Positions 24,735-32,889 of a DNA stretch of 40,144 nt are shown in pieces. This DNA comes from Planctomycetota bacterium (lineage in GTDB: Bacteria > Planctomycetota > UBA8742 > UBA2392), in NCBI GenBank assembly GCA_022071975.1, contig JAJVIO010000058.1, positions 1 to 40,144 on the forward strand, read 5' to 3'. How positions within the stretch are numbered: position 1 is the first letter of the stretch; each line of letters opens with the position of its first letter. Under the pieces are notes generated by a model. That model worked only from the letters and a program-made list of their open reading frames with translations, was not told where the DNA came from and made no database searches. Made by a program: the position numbers and the translations under genes.

Positions 24735-25307
24735 ATGATCCTTCTCATCGACAACTACGATTCATTCACCTTCAACCTCTACCAGGCCTTGGGCACGCTC
24801 GGCGCCGACATCACCGTGCGCTACAACGACCAGGTCAGCGGCGACGACCTCGAGCAGGCCGACGCCATCGTGATCTCGCCCGGCCCCGGCAACCCGGACC
24901 AGGCCGGGCAGACGCTGGACGTGATCCGCACCCAGCCCGGGCGGCTGCCGATTCTCGGCGTGTGCCTGGGCCACCAGGCGATTGCGCAGGCCTTCGGCGG
25001 CCGCGTGGTGCGCGCCCCGCGCCTGATGCACGGCAAGACCTCGCGCATCTACCACGACTCGCGCGGCCTGTACGACGGCCTGCCGAACCCGGTTGAAGTC
25101 GGGCGCTATCACTCGCTGATTGTTGACGAGTCAAGCCTGCCGCCGGAGTTCGAGATCGCCAGCTACACCAGCGAAGGCGAAATCATGGGCATCCGCCACC
25201 GCGAGTTGCCCATCGAGGGCGTGCAGTTCCACCCGGAAAGCATCCTGACGCCCCAGGGGCCCAGGCTGCTGCAGAACTTCCTGAATCGTGTGGCCGCTTT
25301 CGCCTGA
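24735..25307 (+). CDS. trpG: Anthranilate synthase component II (glutamine amidotransferase)
   Basis: 190 residues, class I glutamine amidotransferase that supplies ammonia to TrpE. N-terminus [31 protein letters not shown]; nucleophile Cys77 in [16 protein letters not shown]; the His-Glu pair in [10 protein letters not shown] (His166, Glu168). It lies 18 nt after trpE. It is not fused to TrpD. The protein might also serve p-aminobenzoate synthase, as such subunits sometimes do, but its place in the operon argues for tryptophan. Confidence 0.96.
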   Translation: MILLIDNYDSFTFNLYQALGTLGADITVRYNDQVSGDDLEQADAIVISPGPGNPDQAGQTLDVIRTQPGRLPILGVCLGHQAIAQAFGGRVVRAPRLMHGKTSRIYHDSRGLYDGLPNPVEVGRYHSLIVDESSLPPEFEIASYTSEGEIMGIRHRELPIEGVQFHPESILTPQGPRLLQNFLNRVAAFA

Positions 25308-25328
25308 TGCCGCCAACGGAGACCAGCC

Positions 25329-26327
25329 ATGACCACCCAACTGCTCGAACAACTTGCCAGCGGAGCCCACCTCGGCGCCGACGACGCGGAAGCCCTGTTG
25401 AACCGGCTGCTTGACGAGTCAACACCGGAGTTCCTGATCGCGGGCATCCTCGCCGCCCTGCGCACCAAGGGCGAATCGGGCGAAGAACTGCTCGGCATCA
25501 CGCGCGCGCTGCTGCATCACGCGGGTGAAGTGAACAACGTACCGGCCGGCGCCGTGGACACCTGCGGCACCGGCGGCGACGGCGCAGGCACCTTCAACAT
25601 CAGCACGGCCGCGGCTCTGCTGGTCGCGTCGCTGGATGTGCCGGTGGTGAAGCACGGCAACCGCAGCGTCACCAGCCGCAGCGGCAGCGCCGACGTGATC
25701 GAAGCTCTGGGCCTGCCCTTCACCGCGCCCGGTGCCGCAGCTGACCCGCGCTTTTCGTTCCTGTTCGCGCCACACTTTCACCCGGCGCTGAAGCGCATCG
25801 GCCCGATCCGCAGGGCCCTCGGCATCCGCACCGTATTCAACCTGGTGGGCCCCCTGGCCAACCCGGCGCGCCCAGCATTCCAGCTGGTGGGTGTCGCCGC
25901 ACGCGAGCGCCTGGCCGACGTCGCCCGCGCCCTGCAGGGCCTGGGGCGCAAACGCGCGTTCGTGGTGCATGGCGAGCCGGGGCTGGACGAAGCCACACCG
26001 GCCGGCCGATTTACGGTCATCGACGTACGGCCGGAAGCCATCACAGCGGCCGACCACACGGCCGCGGACTTTGGCCTGCCTGCCTGTGAGCTGGCAGACC
26101 TTCGTGGCGGCGAAGCGAGTGAAAACGCGACGATCATCGAAGCTGTCTTCAGCGGCGCTCGCGGCTCGCAGCGTGACACGGTGGTGCTGAACGCGGCCCT
26201 GACCCTGCTGCTGGTCGGCCGCGCGGGTTCGCCCCGTGAAGCGGCCGAGCTGGCGGCGAAGGCCATCGACGACGGGCGTGCAACCCAGCTGTTGTGCGAG
26301 CTGCAGGGGAGCACCATCCATGCCTGA
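25329..26327 (+). CDS. trpD: Anthranilate phosphoribosyltransferase
   Basis: 332 residues, transfers phosphoribose from PRPP to anthranilate. Key blocks: VDTCGTGGDGAGTFNISTAA (PRPP/Mg loop), VVKHGNRSVTSRSGSADVIE, FLFAPHFHPALKRIGPIRRA, GIRTVFNLVGPLANPA and FVVHGEPGLDE. All catalytic segments are complete. CGGAGA ribosome site upstream; 21 nt after trpG. The stop overlaps the start of trpC by 8 nt. Confidence 0.96.
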   Translation: MTTQLLEQLASGAHLGADDAEALLNRLLDESTPEFLIAGILAALRTKGESGEELLGITRALLHHAGEVNNVPAGAVDTCGTGGDGAGTFNISTAAALLVASLDVPVVKHGNRSVTSRSGSADVIEALGLPFTAPGAAADPRFSFLFAPHFHPALKRIGPIRRALGIRTVFNLVGPLANPARPAFQLVGVAARERLADVARALQGLGRKRAFVVHGEPGLDEATPAGRFTVIDVRPEAITAADHTAADFGLPACELADLRGGEASENATIIEAVFSGARGSQRDTVVLNAALTLLLVGRAGSPREAAELAAKAIDDGRATQLLCELQGSTIHA

Positions 26328-27159
26328 CTTTCTCAAAAGCATGGCCAAAACCTCCGCCGAGCGCGTGGCGGCGGCGCGCCGGCGCACCAGCGACGCGGCG
26401 ATCCGCGAAGCGGCCGAGCACGCCGCGCCTGCGAGGCGGCTGCGGCTGGGAGAAGATTTCGGCGTGATCGCCGAGATCAAGCGCAGCGCGCCTTCCAGCG
26501 GCAAACTGGCCGACGGTGTGAATGTGCCCGCTCGCGCGCAGGCGTATGAACGCGCCGGGGCCGTGGCCGTGTCCGTGCTGACCGAGCCCGCCAGCTTCGG
26601 CGGCGACCTGCGCGACCTGCGCGACGCGGCCGCAGCGACCGGCCTGCCGGTGATGCGCAAGGATTTCCTGGTGGACGCTTACCAGCTGTTCGAGGCGCGT
26701 GCCCACGGCGCAGACGGCGTACTGCTGATCGCCGCGATCCTGGACGACGCGCAGTTGCGCGACCTCTTGGGCGTGGCTGAGTACCTGGGCCTGTTCGCCC
26801 TGGTGGAGGCCTTCAGTGAGCTGGACGTCGAGCGCGCCCAGTGTGTGGGCGCCGAGCTGGTGGGCGTAAACTGCCGCAACCTGCGCGATCTCAGCGTCGA
26901 TTTCGCGCGCTTCGAACGTCTGCGCCCCCTGATTGATCGCGACCGCAAGGCCGTTGCCGAAAGCGGCATCACCACTCCGGGGCAGCTGGCGGCCGTGCGT
27001 GAACTCGGCTACCACGCGGCCCTGATGGGCAGCGCCCTGATGCGCCAGGCCGACCCGGCCGCGGCACTGCGACAGTTGTTGGGGACTGTCCCCGGCGAAG
27101 CCGAGGGACAGTCCTTCCTCGCAGGAGCGGGGGACGGTCCCCAGAAGGCAACGCGATGA
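26320..27159 (+). CDS. trpC: Indole-3-glycerol-phosphate synthase
   Basis: 279 residues from the ATG at 26320, inside the end of trpD. TIM-barrel enzyme closing the indole ring. GVIAEIKRSAPSSGKL contains the catalytic Lys and the phosphate site; VSVLTEPASFGGDL, LPVMRKDFLVDAYQLFEARA, GVNCRNLRDLSVDF and AVAESGITTPGQL follow, and GYHAALMGSALMR is the final phosphate loop. Residues about 254-279 (GTVPGEAEGQSFLAGAGDGP) lie past the normal end and are encoded by GGGGACTGTCCCC-type REP palindromes. The stop overlaps the trpF start (ATGA). Confidence 0.95.
   Translation: MPDFLKSMAKTSAERVAAARRRTSDAAIREAAEHAAPARRLRLGEDFGVIAEIKRSAPSSGKLADGVNVPARAQAYERAGAVAVSVLTEPASFGGDLRDLRDAAAATGLPVMRKDFLVDAYQLFEARAHGADGVLLIAAILDDAQLRDLLGVAEYLGLFALVEAFSELDVERAQCVGAELVGVNCRNLRDLSVDFARFERLRPLIDRDRKAVAESGITTPGQLAAVRELGYHAALMGSALMRQADPAAALRQLLGTVPGEAEGQSFLAGAGDGPQKATR
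27081..27142. repeat. REP-like palindromes in the 3' end of trpC
   Basis: GGGGACTGTCCCC (27081-27093), GGGACAGTCC (27105-27114) and GGGGACGGTCCCC (27130-27142), same family as in trpE and at 1595. They are read through in frame as a C-terminal tail. Confidence 0.85.
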
Positions 27160-27748
27160 TCAAGATCTGCGGAATCACCGACGCCGCCACCGCCGCCCTG
27201 GCCGCCGAAGCCGGCGCCACTGCCATCGGGCTGGTATTCGCCGACTCTCCCCGGCGGGTATCAGCCCGGCAGGCGGCCGAAATCGTGCGCCAACTACCGC
27301 GCGAAGTCGAGCGCGTCGGCGTGTTCCGCCGCGGCGACCTGGATCAGCTGCCGGCCATCCTTGAGCACGTGGACCTCGACGCCATCCAGGTCCACCGCGC
27401 CGAGGATCTGCCGCTGGCGTTTCTCGGCCGCGAAGTGATTCCCGGCGTGCGCGTAGAGTACGCGGGCGACTTCCGCCACGGCCGCGTGCTGGTGGATTCA
27501 CCCCTGGGCGAAGGCAGCGGCATGGCCTGGAACTTCGCCGACGTGAGGCGCTTCGCGCAGGGCCGCCGCGTGATCCTGGCGGGCGGACTGACGCCCGCCA
27601 ACGTGGCGGAGGCGATCCGGCTGGCGCGGCCCTACGGGGTTGACGTGTCAAGTGGCGTGGAGCGCGCCCCCGGCATGAAAGACGCGGCGCTGGTGCGCGC
27701 CTTCGTACAGGCCGCGCTGGATGCAATGCAGAAGATCGAGCTGAAGGC

Positions 27749-27752
<4 letters not shown>
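27156..27752 (+). CDS. trpF: Phosphoribosylanthranilate isomerase
   Basis: 198 residues. Begins [20 protein letters not shown] with the catalytic Cys in [57 protein letters not shown] (with the catalytic Asp), [17 protein letters not shown], and the phosphate-binding [20 protein letters not shown] near the end. Complete and of normal length. Starts inside the trpC stop (ATGA) and ends inside the trpB start, so translation is coupled on both sides. Confidence 0.96.
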
Positions 27753-28914
<1,162 letters not shown>

Positions 28915-28918
<4 letters not shown>

Positions 28919-29733
28919 GCGTACACGCACTAACCGCCGCCTTCGAGCGCGCCCGTAGCGAAGGGCGCAAGGCGCTGCTGCCGTTCTTGATGGCCGGCCA
29001 CCCCACGCCGCAGGCCTTCACGCGAAACCTGGCCGAGGCCGGTGAATTCGCCGACGTGATCGAGGTGGGCGTGCCCTTCAGCGACCCCCTGGCCGACGGC
29101 CCGGTGATCCAGGCCGCCGCGGCGCAGGCGCTAAAACACGGCACCACACTGGCTTCGACGCTGGAAGTGCTCGGCAGCCGCAAGGCCGGCCCGCCGGTGG
29201 TGTTGATGCTCAGCGTGAATCAGGTGCTGGCCGGCGGCCTGCAGCGCTTCGCGCAGCGCGCGGCGGATGCCGGCGTCAGCGGCGCGATCATCCCGGACTT
29301 GCCCTTTGAAGAACAGCACGAGGCGCGCGAAGTATTTACACGTCAAGGCCTGGCGCTGGTCAGCATGCTGGCGCCTACCACGCGGCACGAACGTGCGGAG
29401 GCGATTCTGAAGCACGCGCAGGGCTTCGCCTACCTGATCAGCGTGGCCGGGGTGACCGGCGCGCGGGAGGGCTTCGCGCCCGAGACCATCGAATACCTCA
29501 GGCGAACGGCCGCGAAGTCGCCGGTGCCGGTCTGCGTCGGCTTCGGCATCGGCAAGCCGAAGCACATCGAGCAGCTGCGCGAGCACGCCGACGGCTTCAT
29601 CGTTGGCTCGGCACTGATTCGCGGCCTGAATGAAGGCCAGGCCGTGCGCGAAATCCTTGCGCCGCTGCGCGCAGCATGTGAAGCGGCACTGACAACCGAC
29701 AACCAGCAACTGACAACAGGAACCCGATCATGA
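28915..29733 (+). CDS. trpA: Tryptophan synthase alpha chain
   Basis: 272 residues, TIM barrel that releases indole from indole-glycerol phosphate. Catalytic Glu in [20 protein letters not shown] with the Asp in the same block; [14 protein letters not shown] at the N-terminus; [61 protein letters not shown]. Complete. The start overlaps trpB (GTGA) and the stop overlaps the DAHP synthase start (ATGA). Confidence 0.96.
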
Positions 29734-30746
29734 TCGTCACCATGCAACCCGGCGCCACGCTCAAGGAAATCACCGCTGTGATCCGCGCCCTCGAGGGCTT
29801 CGGAGCGCAACCCTCCATCTCGCGTGACTGCGGCTGCACGCTGGTCACGGCCGCCACCAGCCGGCTGCCCATCGACGCGCGCGAGCTGCAATCGCTGCCC
29901 GGCGTGCGCGACGTGCACGAGGACGCGCACCCCTTCAAGCGCGTGAGCCGCAACTATCACCCCGAAGACACGGTAGTCGAGGCCGCAGGCGCGAAGTTCG
30001 GCGGCGGCGGTTTCTGCGTGATCGCCGGCCCCTGCGCCGTGGAAAGCGAAGAGCAGATTCACCACGTTGCCGCGCACGTCGCGGCCCAGGGCGCCAAGGG
30101 CCTGCGCGGGGGCGCGTTCAAGCCGCGCACTTCTCCCTACGCCTTCCAGGGCCTCGGCGTGCCGGGCCTGCGCCTGATGCGCGAGGCCGCTGACGCCCAC
30201 GGCCTGGCGGCGATCAGCGAGGTGATGGCGATCGGCCAGGTGGACGAAGCCGTGCGCTACCTCGACGTGCTGCAAGTGGGTGCCCGCAACATGCAGAACT
30301 TCGACCTGCTGCGTGAAGTCGGTCGCACCGACAAGCCGGTGCTGCTCAAGCGCGGGCCCAGCAGCAAGATCGAAGAGCTGCTGCTGGCCGCCGAGTACAT
30401 CGTGGATGCCGGCAACCCGCGCGTGATTCTGTGCGAGCGCGGCGTGCGCACCTTCGAGACCGCCACGCGCAACACGCTGGACATCGCGGCCGTGCCGGTG
30501 GTGAAGCAGCTCAGCCATCTGCCGATCGTGATCGACCCCAGCCACGCGGCCGGCAAGCGCGAGTACGTGAAAGCGCTGACGCTGGCGGCGCTGGCGGTGG
30601 GGGCGGACGGCGTGATGGTGGAAGTCCACCCGGAGCCCTCCAAGGCGCTGAGTGACGGGCGCCAGAGCCTGCACTATGAGGAGTTCAGCGAGCTGATGAA
30701 CGACGTGCGGAGGCTGGCGGAATTCCGCGCGCCGGTGGGGGTATAG
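29730..30746 (+). CDS. aroF: 3-deoxy-7-phosphoheptulonate (DAHP) synthase, AroF I-beta type
   Basis: 338 residues. First step of the shikimate pathway (PEP plus erythrose-4-phosphate), feeding chorismate to the trp genes. Residues 1-70 form a ferredoxin-like regulatory domain ([20 protein letters not shown]), as in the Thermotoga-type enzymes whose activity is inhibited by aromatic amino acids. The barrel follows: FCVIAGPCAVESEEQIH, LRGGAFKPRTSPYAFQGLG, LQVGARNMQNFDLLREVG, VLLKRGPSSKIEELLLAAEY, CERGVRTFETATRNTLDI, PIVIDPSHAAGKREYV and MVEVHPEPSKALSDG. It starts in the trpA stop. Having the pathway's first enzyme under the trp attenuator links chorismate supply to tryptophan need. Confidence 0.95.
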   Translation: MIVTMQPGATLKEITAVIRALEGFGAQPSISRDCGCTLVTAATSRLPIDARELQSLPGVRDVHEDAHPFKRVSRNYHPEDTVVEAAGAKFGGGGFCVIAGPCAVESEEQIHHVAAHVAAQGAKGLRGGAFKPRTSPYAFQGLGVPGLRLMREAADAHGLAAISEVMAIGQVDEAVRYLDVLQVGARNMQNFDLLREVGRTDKPVLLKRGPSSKIEELLLAAEYIVDAGNPRVILCERGVRTFETATRNTLDIAAVPVVKQLSHLPIVIDPSHAAGKREYVKALTLAALAVGADGVMVEVHPEPSKALSDGRQSLHYEEFSELMNDVRRLAEFRAPVGV

Positions 30747-30748
30747 GG

Positions 30749-30823
30749 GTGGGACACGTGGGACTCGTAGGACATGTGGGATGGCGCACTTCCCACTCTT
30801 CCCACCTGTCCCACAAATCCCAC
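30749..30823. repeat. TGGGAC tandem/inverted repeat
   Basis: GTGGGAC-type units at about 10-base spacing (30749-30780) face inverted TCCCAC units (30791-30823), able to form a long hairpin just after the DAHP synthase stop. No U-tract, but it may still mark the end of the trp transcript. Confidence 0.7.
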
Positions 30824-30859
30824 AAAACAGGGCCTCTGCGAAAAACTTTTCCTTTTCTG

Positions 30860-30887
30860 TTGACCTGTCAATTCCAACTCGTAAGTT
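30860..30887 (+). promoter_or_regulatory. Probable promoter of the sulfur-assimilation operon
   Basis: -35 TTGACC (30860-30865, five of six consensus bases), 16-base spacer, -10-like TAAGTT (30882-30887). As at trpL, the -10 ends exactly 8 nt before the leader ATG. Confidence 0.5.
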
Positions 30888-30895
30888 CTCGCGCC

Positions 30896-30973
30896 ATGAA
30901 CGCAAACAAGGCCAAGATGTGCTGCTGCATGTGCGCCCCCCGGGGTGGCACGTGCGCGGGCATGGCCTTGTAG
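30896..30973 (+). CDS. Cysteine-rich leader peptide 1 of the sulfur operon
   Basis: 25 codons, ATG at 30896 to TAG at 30971. The peptide starts MNANKAKMCCCMCAPRGG and has five Cys codons: three consecutive UGC codons, another after one Met, and one near the end. No Shine-Dalgarno; probably leaderless. Three alternative RNA pairings are visible: GCATGTGC (30927-30934, over the Cys codons) with GCACGTGC (30948-30955); GGTGGC (30944-30949, Gly-Gly codons) with GCCACC (30997-31002, terminator 5' arm); and the terminator itself. Ribosome stalling at Cys codons would break the first, allow the second and prevent termination. It therefore looks like a cysteine-sensing attenuator rather than a functional protein. 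Confidence 0.85.
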   Translation: MNANKAKMCCCMCAPRGGTCAGMAL

Positions 30974-30993
30974 CTCAAGACCAACCTGTTCAC

Positions 30994-31024
30994 GAAGCCA
31001 CCGCCAACGCGGTGGCTTCTTTCA
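30994..31024 (+). terminator. Cysteine attenuator terminator 1, before cysC
   Basis: Perfect 11-bp stem GAAGCCACCGC / GCGGTGGCTTC with loop CAAC, then TTTCATTT. The U-tract is interrupted, so leaky termination is likely. It sits between the leader stop and the cysC ribosome site. Confidence 0.8.
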
Positions 31025-31048
31025 TTTCCAGACCTGACGGAGACGACA

Positions 31049-31612
31049 ATGGCAAGCGCAAGAGGATTCACACTGTGGTTCACCGGCCTATCGGGGGCCG
31101 GTAAGTCGACACTGGCCGACGAGATTTCCCGCCGCCTGCTGCGGCACGGCATCGGCCACGAAGTGCTGGACGGCGACGTGGTGCGAACGCACTTGAGCAA
31201 GGGGCTCGGGTTTTCGCGTGAAGACCGCGACACCAACATCCGCCGCATCGGCTTCGTGGCCGAGCTGCTGACGCGCCACGAGATACCGGTGATCACCGCC
31301 GCGATCAGCCCCTACCGCGAAGTGCGCGAGGAAGTGCGCCACAAGATCGGCAGCCGGCGCTTCGTCGAGGTGTTCGTGACGGCCTCGCTCGATGAGCTGG
31401 TGCGCCGCGACGTGAAGGGCCTGTACGCCAAGGCGCTGCACGGCGAGATCAAGAATTTCACGGGCGTCAGCGACCCGTACGAGGCTCCGGTCAATCCCGA
31501 ACTCACGGTTGACAGCGAGAACGAAACGCCGGAGCAGTCGGCCGACAAGATCTGGAACTACCTGGTCGAAAACGCCTTCATCCGCGTCGAGCAGCTGGTG
31601 GGGCACGCATAA
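31049..31612 (+). CDS. cysC: Adenylylsulfate (APS) kinase
   Basis: 187 residues; phosphorylates APS to PAPS. P-loop GLSGAGKST at residues 13-21; [38 protein letters not shown]; the active-site segment [35 protein letters not shown] and [16 protein letters not shown]. Complete, with GGAG upstream of the ATG. It lacks any fused ATP sulfurylase, and none is in the window. Because the reductase downstream has the APS-type cysteine pattern, CysC here may serve PAPS for sulfation or balance APS rather than feed reduction. Confidence 0.95.
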   Translation: MASARGFTLWFTGLSGAGKSTLADEISRRLLRHGIGHEVLDGDVVRTHLSKGLGFSREDRDTNIRRIGFVAELLTRHEIPVITAAISPYREVREEVRHKIGSRRFVEVFVTASLDELVRRDVKGLYAKALHGEIKNFTGVSDPYEAPVNPELTVDSENETPEQSADKIWNYLVENAFIRVEQLVGHA

Positions 31613-31613
31613 C

Positions 31614-31685
31614 ATGAAGGCACACACCGCAAAGCTGAGCAAGTGCAAGGCCCCCATGTGCATGGGCGGGGGTGGCTCGTGTTGA
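31614..31685 (+). CDS. Cysteine-rich leader peptide 2, internal to the operon
   Basis: 23 codons, ATG at 31614, one nt after the cysC stop, with GGTGGGG in the end of cysC as a possible ribosome site; TGA at 31683. It starts MKAHTAKLSKCKAPMCMGGG and has three Cys codons, the last just before the stop. CCCAT (31653-31657) can pair with ATGGG (31662-31666) over the Met-Cys-Met codons, and GGCGG (31665-31669) can pair with CCGCC (31712-31716) in the terminator arm. It resembles leader 1 in residue order (AK, Cys, AP, GG, Cys). Most likely a second cysteine-dependent attenuator, separating cysC from the transport and reductase genes. Confidence 0.75.
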   Translation: MKAHTAKLSKCKAPMCMGGGGSC

Positions 31686-31708
31686 CGCGTAAAGAGACGC
31701 GCAGACAC

Positions 31709-31738
31709 GGGCCGCCAGATGGCGGCCCTTTCTTTTTT
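31709..31738 (+). terminator. Cysteine attenuator terminator 2, before the permease and reductase genes
   Basis: Perfect 8-bp stem GGGCCGCC / GGCGGCCC with loop AGAT, then TTTCTTTTTT: a strong intrinsic terminator in the middle of a same-strand operon, 23 nt after the leader stop. Confidence 0.9.
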
Positions 31739-31756
31739 GAACACAGGACGTGAACC

Positions 31757-31885
31757 ATGAAACCAGAGACACGCGCACGGACCCTTGCCCGCAGGGCATT
31801 CGCCGAATTCAGCAGCACGCTGCTGGCCCTGGCGCTGATCGCGGCCGTGAAGGCCTGGCAACTCCTGGCGGGGCAGGCCGGATGA
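31757..31885 (+). CDS. 42-residue single-pass membrane protein
   Basis: ATG at 31757 with AGGA eight nt upstream; TGA at 31883 overlaps the ATG of the permease gene (ATGA). The sequence has a basic N-terminus (MKPETRARTLARRAF) and one hydrophobic helix (FSSTLLALALIAAVKAWQLL). The positive-inside pattern would place the N-terminus in the cytoplasm. No known family. Tight coupling to the permease suggests a small accessory subunit, which is inference. Confidence 0.65.
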   Translation: MKPETRARTLARRAFAEFSSTLLALALIAAVKAWQLLAGQAG

Positions 31886-32886
31886 TCGTGACGCTGCAAA
31901 AACCGGAAACGGCGCACCCGGCCGCGGCCGTGGTGGTGCTGGCGATCGTGGTCGCGGTGGCGAAGCTGGCGCACCTGCCGGCGCCGGGCGTGCCCGGCGT
32001 GGTGTGGGCGCTCGGCTTCGGCGTGCTGGCGGGCCACGGCGCCCGCAGCGCGGGGCGCGGCACGCTGCAGCTGCCCTACGAGGTGCCGCTGACGGCGGGC
32101 TTCGTGATGATGGGCGCCGAAGTAACGCCGGAGGTGTTCAGGCTGGTGGGCTGGAACGGACTGCTGGGCGTAGGCCTGCTGTGGGCGCTGGTGATCGTGG
32201 GCTTCGCCGTGGCGACACGGCTGCGCCTGTTGCCCTCGCGGCTCGCCGGGCTGTTCGCCCTGGGGTTGTCCGGCTGCGGCGTATCGGCGATCGCCGCCGT
32301 GGCGAAGCGCGACCGCGCCGTGGAAGGCACGCCGCAGACCGTGGCGACAATGGTGATCATGGGTGCCGGGGCGGTCGCGCTGGTCGTGTATCCGCTGATC
32401 GGACATGCGCTTGGGCTGGACGCCGCCACCTTCGGCACCTTCGCCGGGCTCACCATCGCCAACAACGCCGAGTCGCTGGCCTCCGCGGGCACGCGTGAAG
32501 ACCCGGCGTTGCTGCTGGCGGCGGCATACAAGGTGGTGGTGAACGCCTTCGAGGGTCTGGCGGTGGTGCTGTACCTGTGGCTGTTCGCGAGCCGTCGGCG
32601 CGGACAGTTGCCGGCCGCGAAGCTGGCGCTGCCGCGCGTGCCCGGCTTCGTGTTGGGGTTCACGGTGGTGGGCGTGGCGGCGCTGCTGGGCGCGTTCAGC
32701 GAGGCGGAGCGCCAGGCGGTTTCCGGGCTGACGCGCTGGGCATTCTTCATTGCGCTGGTGGGTGTGGGCTTCCGCACACGGGTAGACCAATTGCGGCGCT
32801 CGATCAAGCCGGCGCTGGTGGGCCTGCTGCTGTGGGCGGCGAGCTCGGGGCTGGTGCTGTGGTGGCTGTTGCACGTGAGAGGATGA
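31882..32886 (+). CDS. YeiH-family (putative sulfate exporter, UPF0324) permease
   Basis: 334 residues from the ATG at 31882, inside the stop of the small membrane protein; the frame is open upstream, but this start gives the usual family length. About ten hydrophobic segments. Family blocks: LPYEVPLTAGFVMMGAEVTP, GLFALGLSGCGVSAIAAVAK, VATMVIMGAGAVALVVYPLI, FGTFAGLTIANNAESLASAG and FFIALVGVGFRTRVDQLRRS. The function of the YeiH/PF03601 family is not firmly known; it has been proposed to move sulfate or related anions. Its place between cysC and sulfite reductase supports a sulfur oxyanion role. Confidence 0.88.
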   Translation: MIVTLQKPETAHPAAAVVVLAIVVAVAKLAHLPAPGVPGVVWALGFGVLAGHGARSAGRGTLQLPYEVPLTAGFVMMGAEVTPEVFRLVGWNGLLGVGLLWALVIVGFAVATRLRLLPSRLAGLFALGLSGCGVSAIAAVAKRDRAVEGTPQTVATMVIMGAGAVALVVYPLIGHALGLDAATFGTFAGLTIANNAESLASAGTREDPALLLAAAYKVVVNAFEGLAVVLYLWLFASRRRGQLPAAKLALPRVPGFVLGFTVVGVAALLGAFSEAERQAVSGLTRWAFFIALVGVGFRTRVDQLRRSIKPALVGLLLWAASSGLVLWWLLHVRG

Positions 32887-32889
32887 GAG

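Noticed and set aside
30749..30823. CRISPR-like or tandem operator array of TGGGAC units
   Set aside because: Spacing is too short and the second half is inverted; it folds as one hairpin.
31683..31685. UGA of cysteine leader 2 as another selenocysteine codon (Cys-Sec end)
   Set aside because: Readthrough would translate across the terminator hairpin into a short basic peptide with no motif; the following hairpin is a terminator with a U-run, not a SECIS.
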